Assembly (NCBI RefSeq): GCF_040151475.1
Contig: NZ_JBDKWG010000151.1
Coordinates: 62,001-126,000, forward strand
Length of the DNA: 64,000 nucleotides
Source: CAXBNB01 sp040151475
GTDB lineage: Bacteria; Bacteroidota; Bacteroidia; Cytophagales; Cyclobacteriaceae
Reading direction: 5' to 3'
The position numbers and the translations under genes are program-made. The notes beneath the pieces were generated by a model that was not told the origin of the DNA, did no database searches, and worked only from the letters and a program-made list of their open reading frames with translations. Below, piece by piece: positions 1-7,450 of this stretch; within the stretch, counting starts at the first letter, position 1, and every line of letters begins with the position of its first letter.

Positions 1-1
1 A

Positions 2-2290
2 TTCGAATTTCCAAATGGAAAACTTGGCCTCAGGCATATCAACATTGCAGAAGAGACTGGGAAATTAATCGGACTTATGGGAGGTAGTGGTGCTGGTAAA
101 TCCACACTGCTAAACGTATTGAACGGGAATGAAAAACCTTCAGAAGGTTCCGTTCGAATCAATGGAATTGATATTCACAAAGACAGCAATAAAATTGAAG
201 GCGTAATCGGATATGTGCCTCAGGACGATCTCATGATCGATGAGTTGACGGTATTTGAAAACCTTTATTATGCCGCCAAACTATGCTTCAGTGAAGCCAG
301 TGAAAGTGAATTAACAGAACTGGTAAAGAAAACACTAGCCGCTTTGGGACTAACTGAAACCAGCAATTTGAAAGTAGGTTCACCTCTTGAGAAAACAATA
401 AGTGGTGGCCAAAGAAAACGACTTAACATCGGACTGGAGCTATTAAGGGAACCATCCGTCCTGTTTGTTGACGAACCTACGTCAGGGCTGTCATCGAGAG
501 ATTCAGAAAACATAATGGATCTCTTAAAAGAGCTCTCCCTTAAAGGAAAGATGGTGTTTGTAGTAATACATCAACCATCCTCGGACATTTTCAAGATGTT
601 CGACAAACTTGTGATTCTGGACGTAGGAGGCTACCAGATATATTATGGAAATCCTGTCGAAGCAGTTACGTACTTCAAAAGAATTGTCGATATGATCGAC
701 AAAGAGCAGGGTTCCTGTATAGAGTGTGGTAACGTAAATCCCGAACAGATTTTCAATATTATTGAAACCAAAGTGGTAGATGAGTATGGACATCTTACCG
801 ATACTCGCAAGATTTTACCTCAGGACTGGAATGAATACTTTAACGAGCACAATAAAGTAGAAAAAATCAATGAAACCGCTACTGAGCCGAAAAAGACCTT
901 AAGTATTCCCGGTAAAATCAAGCAACTTCTCATTTTTATAAAAAGAGATGTTGCCACCAAAATAAGCAACAAACAATATTTGGTGATTAACTTTCTGGAA
1001 GCTCCGGTATTGGCTCTACTCCTAGCCTTTATCATCAGGTACACTGCCACTGGTCAGGATGAATATATCTTTCGAGAAAACCCTAACATTCCGGCATTCT
1101 TCTTCATGGCCATTATTGTATCACTGTTTATGGGACTCACCATCAGCGCCGAAGAAATCATCAAGGACAGGAGGATTCTTAAGAGAGAATCCTTTCTCAA
1201 CCTAAGCAGACTGAGTTATCTTATGTCAAAAATGGTTATTTTATTTTCCATGTCTGCAGTACAGACACTACTGTTTGTACTCATCGGAGATGCTATTTTA
1301 GGAATACAGGGAATGACACTTTCTTTCTGGCTGGTCATGTTCTCAGTTTCATGCTTTGCCAATATCCTGGGACTTAATATTTCTTCTGCTTTCAATTCAG
1401 CTGTAACCATATACATATTGATACCGCTACTCATCATACCACAACTGATCTTAAGCGGAGTAGTTGTAAGTTTTGACAAATTGCATCCCTGGCTGAGTAA
1501 TAATTCCAAAGTACCTGTGATCGGAGAAATGATGGCATCAAGGTGGGGCTATGAAGCATTACTCGTCAGTCAATTCAAAAACAATGAATACGAAAAGAAT
1601 TTTTTCGAATACGATCAGGTGCTTGCAAACACAGAATATAAAGTAGCCTACTACTTCTCTACATTGGATTCTCAATTGGATTTTGTAAACTCCAACTATC
1701 GTGATAAAGATGAACAAAATCAACTTAAGATCAAGAATAAGCTAAGCCTTATTCGTAACGAATTGAGAAAAGAGATGAACTTATTTAATTTACCGGATAG
1801 TAAATTTACTACAATGGATAGCTTGTATATTGACAAGTTTAGCCAAAGCGTTTTCGAGAATACCCGAAGATTCATGAATATTTTCAAGAAAATATACAAT
1901 GATCAATCTAAAGATGCCGGAAAAGAAAAGGATGCATTGATTGCCTCCATGATGGCAACTCCTGAAGGACAAGAAGCATACATCAAGTTGAAAAATGACA
2001 ATGAAAACGAAAATGTAATTTTCTATCTTAAAAACTCAATTGCCGAAGATCGTATTTTAAACACAGGTGATGAGTTGGTTCGGAAAATTTATCCTGTTTA
2101 CATGGAGCCTATACCAAATGGCTTTCTGGATTTTAGAGCACATTTTTATGCTCCTAAAAAGCATTTTGCAGGTACCTACTTTGACACACTATGCTTTAAT
2201 ATTGTAGTAATTTGGTTAATGTCTATTGTGCTGATATTTACCTTATATTTTGATGTGATGAGAAAATTCGTAACCGGATTTGGAAAATAA
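2..2290 (+). CDS. ABCG-type ABC transporter, 5' end outside window
   Basis: The reading frame is open from base 2, so the true start lies upstream; 762 residues are visible. ATP-binding motifs run in order: Walker A GGSGAGKST near visible residue 27, signature SGGQRKR near 134, Walker B VLFVDEP near 154 and H-loop VIHQPSS near 188. A CIECGN motif follows at about 240. Several hydrophobic segments come between about 320 and 490, then a long soluble stretch (about 500-730) and a last membrane segment. NBD-before-TMD in one chain is the ABCG/White order. It is a clear paralogue of the 1036-residue protein at 57310-60420, which suggests that about 280 residues are missing here. The substrate is unknown. 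The YdcF-like gene follows 19 bases later and is probably co-transcribed. Confidence 0.9.
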   Translation, partial: FEFPNGKLGLRHINIAEETGKLIGLMGGSGAGKSTLLNVLNGNEKPSEGSVRINGIDIHKDSNKIEGVIGYVPQDDLMIDELTVFENLYYAAKLCFSEASESELTELVKKTLAALGLTETSNLKVGSPLEKTISGGQRKRLNIGLELLREPSVLFVDEPTSGLSSRDSENIMDLLKELSLKGKMVFVVIHQPSSDIFKMFDKLVILDVGGYQIYYGNPVEAVTYFKRIVDMIDKEQGSCIECGNVNPEQIFNIIETKVVDEYGHLTDTRKILPQDWNEYFNEHNKVEKINETATEPKKTLSIPGKIKQLLIFIKRDVATKISNKQYLVINFLEAPVLALLLAFIIRYTATGQDEYIFRENPNIPAFFFMAIIVSLFMGLTISAEEIIKDRRILKRESFLNLSRLSYLMSKMVILFSMSAVQTLLFVLIGDAILGIQGMTLSFWLVMFSVSCFANILGLNISSAFNSAVTIYILIPLLIIPQLILSGVVVSFDKLHPWLSNNSKVPVIGEMMASRWGYEALLVSQFKNNEYEKNFFEYDQVLANTEYKVAYYFSTLDSQLDFVNSNYRDKDEQNQLKIKNKLSLIRNELRKEMNLFNLPDSKFTTMDSLYIDKFSQSVFENTRRFMNIFKKIYNDQSKDAGKEKDALIASMMATPEGQEAYIKLKNDNENENVIFYLKNSIAEDRILNTGDELVRKIYPVYMEPIPNGFLDFRAHFYAPKKHFAGTYFDTLCFNIVVIWLMSIVLIFTLYFDVMRKFVTGFGK

Positions 2291-2309
2291 ATCAACAATC
2301 CCTTACTAA

Positions 2310-3071
2310 ATGTTTTTTATCCTCTCTAAACTAGTGACCACACTGATAATGCCCGTCAGTCTGATTTCTATGGCATTTGTTCTTTCTTTTTTTTATAAAA
2401 AGAAACGTAAGCAACTACAGTTAACAGCAATAATTCTATTATTTGTATTTTCGAACCCATTTCTGGCGCACACGCTTATGAAATGGTGGGAAGTTCCCTC
2501 TATAAGTATAAATAGTATCATAAAACCATATCCCATTGGAGTGGTACTTTGCGGAGTTACTAATACCCGACTCAAACCAAGAGACAGGGTTCATTTTCAA
2601 AAAGGTGCTGACCGCATCATCCATGCTGTTCAATTGTACAAAGAAGGGAAAATAAAGAAAATTCTTATTTCCGGTGGATCAGGATCATTGTTGTATCCTG
2701 AAGAAAGTGAAAGCAATGATTTAAACCATTTTGCCCTGATGGCTGGAGTAAAAAAACGAGACATAATTCTGGAAAATGAATCACGAAACACTCATGAGAA
2801 TGCACTGAATTCGGGGAAAATCATAAAAGAAGAAAACATCAAAGGAAATGTCCTTTTGATTACTTCAGCATTTCACATGAAACGTGCGCAGGCCTGTTTT
2901 AAAAAAGAAAATGTAAAGTTTGACGTATTCAGTACTGATTTACACTCGGGAGAAATGGAGTACTCTCCAATTGACCTCATAGTACCAAATGTTGGTGCTA
3001 TTAAAACCTGGACAATTCTTCTGAAAGAATGGATTGGAATGGCCGCTTATAAAGTATCCGGATACATTTGA
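2310..3071 (+). CDS. YdcF/ElyC/SanA-family (DUF218) membrane protein
   Basis: A 253-residue protein with two N-terminal hydrophobic segments (about 1-30 and 38-55) and then a DUF218-type domain. Visible landmarks are GVVLCGVT at the start of the domain, KKILISGGSGSL in the middle, and ILENESRNTHENA followed by LLITSAFHMKRA, the usual order in the ElyC/SanA/YdcF family. Family members are inner-membrane proteins linked to envelope integrity and peptidoglycan or lipid-carrier metabolism, but the reaction is not settled. It starts 19 bases after the ABC transporter, so the two are probably one transcript. It ends one base before the convergent SDR gene. Confidence 0.85.
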   Translation: MFFILSKLVTTLIMPVSLISMAFVLSFFYKKKRKQLQLTAIILLFVFSNPFLAHTLMKWWEVPSISINSIIKPYPIGVVLCGVTNTRLKPRDRVHFQKGADRIIHAVQLYKEGKIKKILISGGSGSLLYPEESESNDLNHFALMAGVKKRDIILENESRNTHENALNSGKIIKEENIKGNVLLITSAFHMKRAQACFKKENVKFDVFSTDLHSGEMEYSPIDLIVPNVGAIKTWTILLKEWIGMAAYKVSGYI

Positions 3072-3072
3072 A

Positions 3073-3873
3073 TCAGGTAGATTTAATTTTTCTTACCATA
3101 ATAGAAAATAGGCCCGGGAAAAATCTCTTTACATAAATCCCAAGGTTTTCTAAAAAACCACCAATATATACTTCCTGTTTTTCCTCAAGAATTGCCTTTA
3201 TTGCTTTTTTTGAAAAATACGTTGGAGTCAGGCCGTTTTGCTGTGCCTTGTCCAAAAGGTTTTGCTCACTTCCATCCCCCATCAATGCATTATAAGAAAT
3301 ATTGGTATTCACATACCCCGGACAAATCAAAGTAACTTTGATATTATCATCATGATGTTCAGATCTGAGTGCATCGTACCAGCCGTGCAAGGCATGTTTG
3401 GAAGCCGAATAACCCGCTCTGAGCGGAGTGCTCACAATCCCGACCGCACTGCTGATGACCACATGCTGACCACTCTTTCTTTTTACCATTTCGGGCAATA
3501 CATATTTCGACAAAGCTATCGATCCAAAATAGTTGACTTCCATGATCCGCCGATCTACTTCCATAGAAGTATTGATCACTTTGTCTCTTTGGCTTATCCC
3601 TCCATTGTTTATCAGAATGTCTATTTTGCCAAAAATCCCTTCTGCCTCTCTGGCTTTAGATTCCAGCGAATCTGCATCAGCCAAATCCATCGGTAAAATT
3701 CTAATATCTGCATTTTGAGCACAATTTGCTTTAACCCTCTCTAGCTCCTGTTCCCTTCTGGCAGACAAGATCAGTCTGGCATTCATTCCTGAGATGGCTA
3801 CAGCCAATGCCTCCCCTATTCCACTTGATGCACCTGTTATCCATACTACTCTGTTGTTAAAATCTTTTGCCAT
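3073..3873 (-). CDS. SDR-family oxidoreductase
   Basis: A 266-residue classical short-chain dehydrogenase. The nucleotide-binding glycine motif TGASSGIG is near residue 14, NNGGIS marks the NNAG position, a Ser lies in VVISSAVG, and the YSASKHAL motif holds the catalytic Tyr and Lys. The C-terminal tail is basic and hydrophobic (GIYVKRFFPGLFSIM), as in DHRS7-like members that associate with membranes. It begins 3 bases after folA and is the last gene of a probable fmt-folA-SDR operon. The substrate cannot be told from sequence. A role in pteridine metabolism is possible from its position next to folA, but that is inference only. Confidence 0.9.
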   Translation of the reverse strand: MAKDFNNRVVWITGASSGIGEALAVAISGMNARLILSARREQELERVKANCAQNADIRILPMDLADADSLESKAREAEGIFGKIDILINNGGISQRDKVINTSMEVDRRIMEVNYFGSIALSKYVLPEMVKRKSGQHVVISSAVGIVSTPLRAGYSASKHALHGWYDALRSEHHDDNIKVTLICPGYVNTNISYNALMGDGSEQNLLDKAQQNGLTPTYFSKKAIKAILEEKQEVYIGGFLENLGIYVKRFFPGLFSIMVRKIKST

Positions 3874-3876
3874 GAG

Positions 3877-4374
3877 CTACCTTTTTTCGTAAACCACAAA
3901 ATCAAAAGCAAATTGATGTCTGTCATCTACATCGTGATGTTCTCGACTTATTTCTTTCCAGGAATCGTCTAAAGAAGGAAAAAAAGTATCTCCTTCTATT
4001 TTAGTATGTATTTCTGTAAGGTAAATTCTATCACTATAGGAAATGGCTTCCTGATACACTTGTCCCCCACCAATCACAAAAACTTCCTTTTCTCCTTCGC
4101 TTCCGGCAAACTCAAGTGCCTGATTCAAATTATTAAAAACCACACAATCCTTAGCTTCATACCCTTCTTGTCTGGTGAGAATTACATTTGTACGATTAGG
4201 AAGTGGCTTAAAACTTGGAGGTAAAGAATCATAATTTTTTCTCCCCATAATTACCACATGGCCTTTAGTTGTTTTCTGAAAATATTTCATATCATCAGGC
4301 AATTTCCAGGGAAGATCATTATCCTTTCCGATTACCCTGTTTTCAGTCATAGCGGCTATAAGCGATATTATCAT
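3877..4374 (-). CDS. folA: Dihydrofolate reductase
   Basis: A 165-residue protein of normal DHFR length. It opens with the typical ISLIAAMTENRVIGKDNDLP stretch. The acidic active-site residue is expected at D28 in LPDDMKYF, by alignment with E. coli D27. VIMGRKNYDSLP and PLPNRTNVILTR give the NADPH-binding segments, VFVIGGGQVYQ the conserved glycine motif, and a typical YLTEIHTKIEGDTFFP follows. It reduces dihydrofolate to tetrahydrofolate with NADPH in the cytosol. It lies 30 bases downstream of fmt, whose substrate is formyl-tetrahydrofolate, so the operon groups folate-dependent functions. Confidence 0.96.
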   Translation of the reverse strand: MIISLIAAMTENRVIGKDNDLPWKLPDDMKYFQKTTKGHVVIMGRKNYDSLPPSFKPLPNRTNVILTRQEGYEAKDCVVFNNLNQALEFAGSEGEKEVFVIGGGQVYQEAISYSDRIYLTEIHTKIEGDTFFPSLDDSWKEISREHHDVDDRHQFAFDFVVYEKR

Positions 4375-4404
4375 TGCATGAATTTTAATTGTAACAAAAC
4401 CAGG

Positions 4405-5310
4405 TTAAAGAGTATTTCCCCTCAAAAAATCGTCTGCTTTCATTCTCTTTTTTCCTTCAGGTTGCATTTCGTCTATCGATACACAACCATCCCCTGTGCC
4501 CATCAATATCGTTTTCAAATCTTTGATTCTCGATTCTCCTGAAGACAAATTTGAGTTGCCAGCTAAAGTTACTTTATATATTTTATACTTTTTACCATTG
4601 ATGGTTGTCCAGGCAGCAGGATGGGGAGACAATCCCCTGACAAAATTTACAATTTGCACGGATGATTGAGTCCAGTCAATTTCACAGGTTTCCTTATGAA
4701 TTTTAGGTGCAGATTTCAAGTTACCATCATCTACCTGCGGACTCAATTCGTATTTATTGCTTTCAATCGCCTTTACCGTTTTCAACACCAAACCAGCTCC
4801 TTTATGCATAAGCCTTTCGTAAAGTGTTCCTACATTGTCTTCAGCCAAAATTTGTTCCCTTTCCTGAAAAATAATACTTCCTGTATCTATTTCATGCTTA
4901 AGAAAAAATGTAGTCACTCCGGTTTCCTTTTCTCCATTGATTACAGCCCAGTTTATTGGAGCAGCACCTCTATATTGGGGTAAAAGCGAACCATGCAAAT
5001 TGAACGTGCCCAAAGGAGGCATGTTCCAGACTGCTTCAGGCAACATACGAAAAGCAACCACTATTTGTAAATCTGCTTTCAACACTCTCAGTTCTCCCAG
5101 AAATTCTTCAGATTTCAAATTGACAGGTTGAAATACATTGAGTCCTTGTGATACGGCATACTCCTTTACGGCCGATCCTTTTAGTTTTTTGCCCCTGCCT
5201 TGTGGCTTGTCCGGTGCTGTAATCACACCAACCACCTCATACCCATTTTCCACCAAAACCCTAAGACTGGGAACCGCAAACTCCGGTGTACCCATAAAGA
5301 CTATCTTCAT
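4405..5310 (-). CDS. fmt: Methionyl-tRNA formyltransferase
   Basis: A 301-residue protein of normal length for Fmt. It begins MKIVFMGTPEFAVPSL, the usual N-terminus. The formyl-THF and catalytic region shows FNLHGSLLPQYRGAAPINWA with the conserved Asn and His, followed by EIDTGSII with the conserved Asp. The C-terminal part is the OB-like tRNA-binding domain (LSPHPAAWTTI). It formylates the methionine on initiator tRNA using 10-formyl-tetrahydrofolate. It is the first gene of the fmt-folA-SDR operon. The 141 bases upstream hold no gene; I see only a weak 5-bp hairpin (TTACA/TGTAA) there. Confidence 0.96.
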   Translation of the reverse strand: MKIVFMGTPEFAVPSLRVLVENGYEVVGVITAPDKPQGRGKKLKGSAVKEYAVSQGLNVFQPVNLKSEEFLGELRVLKADLQIVVAFRMLPEAVWNMPPLGTFNLHGSLLPQYRGAAPINWAVINGEKETGVTTFFLKHEIDTGSIIFQEREQILAEDNVGTLYERLMHKGAGLVLKTVKAIESNKYELSPQVDDGNLKSAPKIHKETCEIDWTQSSVQIVNFVRGLSPHPAAWTTINGKKYKIYKVTLAGNSNLSSGESRIKDLKTILMGTGDGCVSIDEMQPEGKKRMKADDFLRGNTL

Positions 5311-5451
5311 AATAATATTGGAAATTTTAAAGCCTCAAACTTAACCAATCTTACAGGATTGTAATCTGTTCGGATGCATTAAATGAAGATAGCACGTACC
5401 CCTTACTTTTTAACGTCTACTAGGTTTAGTATGCACGATCCTTTCAGATAA

Positions 5452-6678
5452 CTACTTAGAGGCATGTGCTATATCATCTGTTGTGCTTTCGTGCTCTTTG
5501 GCTTTTTCTTTCATTACTAAATCCAGTGACTTAATGACCTCAACATCTGATTGAATTCCAAAAAGCCTCCTAACCCCCACTTCTTTGGTTTGAATTACAA
5601 TTTTTAAGCAATATTCTTTTCCAAGAGATGCTTTTTCAAGCTTTTCTATTGCATCATCGAGGGATTCGTATTTCCCTTGAATCTTAACTGGAACAGGTTT
5701 TCCATTGACTTGCTCTTTCAAAAAACCATCAATCCCTGAATTTCTTTGAACAGGAAGAGCACCTATATTTTCTAGTATGGCTAATTCTTTGGGAGATTTT
5801 TCGATGTAGCTATCCAATCCTTTGTTCAAGAGTTCAGAATCAGTAATTATCATTTCATCAAGTCTTGAATTAGCAAGTTCAACGGCATCTAAAGACTTAT
5901 CTATTCCGATAAAGTTCCTTTTGAGATGCTTTGCCGAAACGCAAGTTGTTCCACTACCGCAAAAAGGATCAACAACTAAGTCCCCTTCATCTGTAACCAA
6001 ATTGATTATTTGGTTAAGCAGCAGTACTGGTTTTTGAGTTGGATAACCAGTTCTTTCTTTTGCCTTTGGATTCAGATAAGGTATGTCCCATACATCAGAA
6101 AGACGGACTCCTTTTTTTTCTTTTCCTAAAACTACATTTCCATGTTCATCTCTCTTATAGACCGATTTTCCATTCTGATCACGTTCTCTGTCCTGAAGGA
6201 TTTGATCTATGTTCGTAGTTGCTGAATAATTTGTAAAAATTTTATTGAACTTAAAATCTTTAGTCTTTGAATAAAAGAAAATGATTTGATGAGAATTTAA
6301 AAGACCCTTTTTTGAGTTTGACCATCTTTTGTATGACCAAACGATTTCACTCTGAAAATTGTCACGTCCAAAAACCTCATCTAAAACAGTCCTGACATTA
6401 TGTGAAGCGGTCTTGTCACAATGTAAAAAAACACTTCCTGTATTTTTAAGTACTCTCTTGCTCTGGATGAGTACTCCTTTGATTAAAGAGAGGTATTGTT
6501 CTAAGGAATCATATTTATCTTCAAATTCATACTGTTTAGAGTTATCCCGTGTTTTCAACGAGTGTTTTTTCTGTGTGAAAAATGGTGGGTCGAAATAGAT
6601 TAGGTCAACCTGAGAATCCTGAATATCCGAGAGTTTTTCCAAACAATCTCCGTGTATAATAATATTGTTAATTTCCAT
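5452..6678 (-). CDS. Type II DNA methyltransferase (N6-adenine or N4-cytosine)
   Basis: A 408-residue protein. The catalytic motif IV (DLIYFDPPFF) is near residue 30 and precedes the SAM-binding motif I (VVDPFCGSGTT, near 235), the order of beta-class amino-methyltransferases. The target-recognition region lies between them. A C-terminal section (about 300-385) with RNSGIDGFL and VKIQGKYES resembles the Mrr-like, PD-(D/E)XK-derived tail found on many such methylases. Its start overlaps the end of the upstream nuclease gene by 11 bases, as in a coupled restriction-modification operon. The partner nuclease is frameshifted, so the methylase may now act alone. If the ApaLI-like reading of the partner is right, the target would be GTGCAC, but that is unproven. 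Confidence 0.9.
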   Translation of the reverse strand: MEINNIIIHGDCLEKLSDIQDSQVDLIYFDPPFFTQKKHSLKTRDNSKQYEFEDKYDSLEQYLSLIKGVLIQSKRVLKNTGSVFLHCDKTASHNVRTVLDEVFGRDNFQSEIVWSYKRWSNSKKGLLNSHQIIFFYSKTKDFKFNKIFTNYSATTNIDQILQDRERDQNGKSVYKRDEHGNVVLGKEKKGVRLSDVWDIPYLNPKAKERTGYPTQKPVLLLNQIINLVTDEGDLVVDPFCGSGTTCVSAKHLKRNFIGIDKSLDAVELANSRLDEMIITDSELLNKGLDSYIEKSPKELAILENIGALPVQRNSGIDGFLKEQVNGKPVPVKIQGKYESLDDAIEKLEKASLGKEYCLKIVIQTKEVGVRRLFGIQSDVEVIKSLDLVMKEKAKEHESTTDDIAHASK

Positions 6679-7299
6679 CTTCGGGAGTTCTTTCGTTCGC
6701 TATCTCAGTTAATATTGATTTCAAATCTACTCCGCTGTATTCCTGTAGATAGTTCCAAGCTTCATCTCCACCATGATATTCACCATCTACGCCTGAATAT
6801 AAGGTCTTAAGAGTCTCTTGAATTCTTATTGCCTGGTCTCGTTGCGGATAATAGAACATAATTCTTATTGGCTTATATCCATGTTCTTTAATGACCTTTA
6901 CTCTTGTATGTTCTTTGGTGATGTGATCACCGTCAGTTGTGGCATCTCGCCACTTTACTTCTATTGCATCAGATCCGTTCAAAAAGTCTATCTCAAAGGT
7001 CTTGGGCCTTTGTCCGAGAGTGTTCTCAATTTTGGTTTTAATACCATCAATTTGAAGTTCAGAGATAAGGTTGCAGCTTCTTCAAGAAAGGAACCTGCAT
7101 ATTTGTAGAGGAATCGACCGGTATTTTGATAGATGTCAATTAGTTCACCTTCTTTTGTTGCAATTCCAAGAACACGATAAATGAGATAATGTGAATTGTC
7201 ATCGGCTTTCATATCCTCCTTACGCTTTTCTATCTTTTCCTTAAGATTTGAGGAATATTCTTCTGCCAAATTCTTTATTTTCTCTTTTAATTCCTTCAT
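6668..7299 (-). pseudogene. Type II restriction endonuclease, PD-(D/E)XK, possibly ApaLI-like; frameshifted
   Basis: Two reading frames together encode one protein of about 210 residues. The first runs from 7299 and reads sensibly through RFLYKYAGSFLEEAA. The sense then continues in another frame as NLISELQIDG, TLGQRPKTFEIDF and DAIEVKWRD. A single A missing from the run at about 7071 (GCAACC instead of GCAAACC on the coding strand) restores the whole protein. The D...EVK triad is the expected PD-(D/E)XK active site. The RFLYKYAGSFLEEA stretch recalls ApaLI-family enzymes from memory; this is a family guess, not a search result. It lies directly upstream of, and overlaps, the methyltransferase. 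It could be a true inactivating mutation or a sequencing indel. Confidence 0.75.
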
Positions 7300-7405
7300 C
7301 CAGTAAAGTTAATATTTTTGAAGTATGATTGCTATTTGCTCAGCATGAATCATAACATTGAACTAAAACCTCTCAATCGGATTCTTTAGACAGCAAGTAG
7401 TTTGA

Positions 7406-7428
7406 AATTAGATTAGAATGGTCTAATT
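7406..7428. promoter_or_regulatory. Short AT-rich inverted repeat upstream of the barrel gene
   Basis: Seven-base arms AATTAGA and TCTAATT are separated by nine bases. They lie 22 bases before the GTG start of the outer-membrane barrel gene and within the 151-base gap to the divergent restriction gene. Position fits an operator or promoter-proximal element, but AT-rich palindromes of this size arise by chance. Confidence 0.25.
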
Positions 7429-7450
7429 ATGCCCTTTTAAAGTTTTGTAA

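Noticed and set aside
3238..3696. Plus-strand frame of 152 codons across the SDR gene
   Set aside because: It lies wholly inside the well-supported minus-strand SDR gene and has no conserved motif; other antisense frames in the window were dismissed for the same reason.
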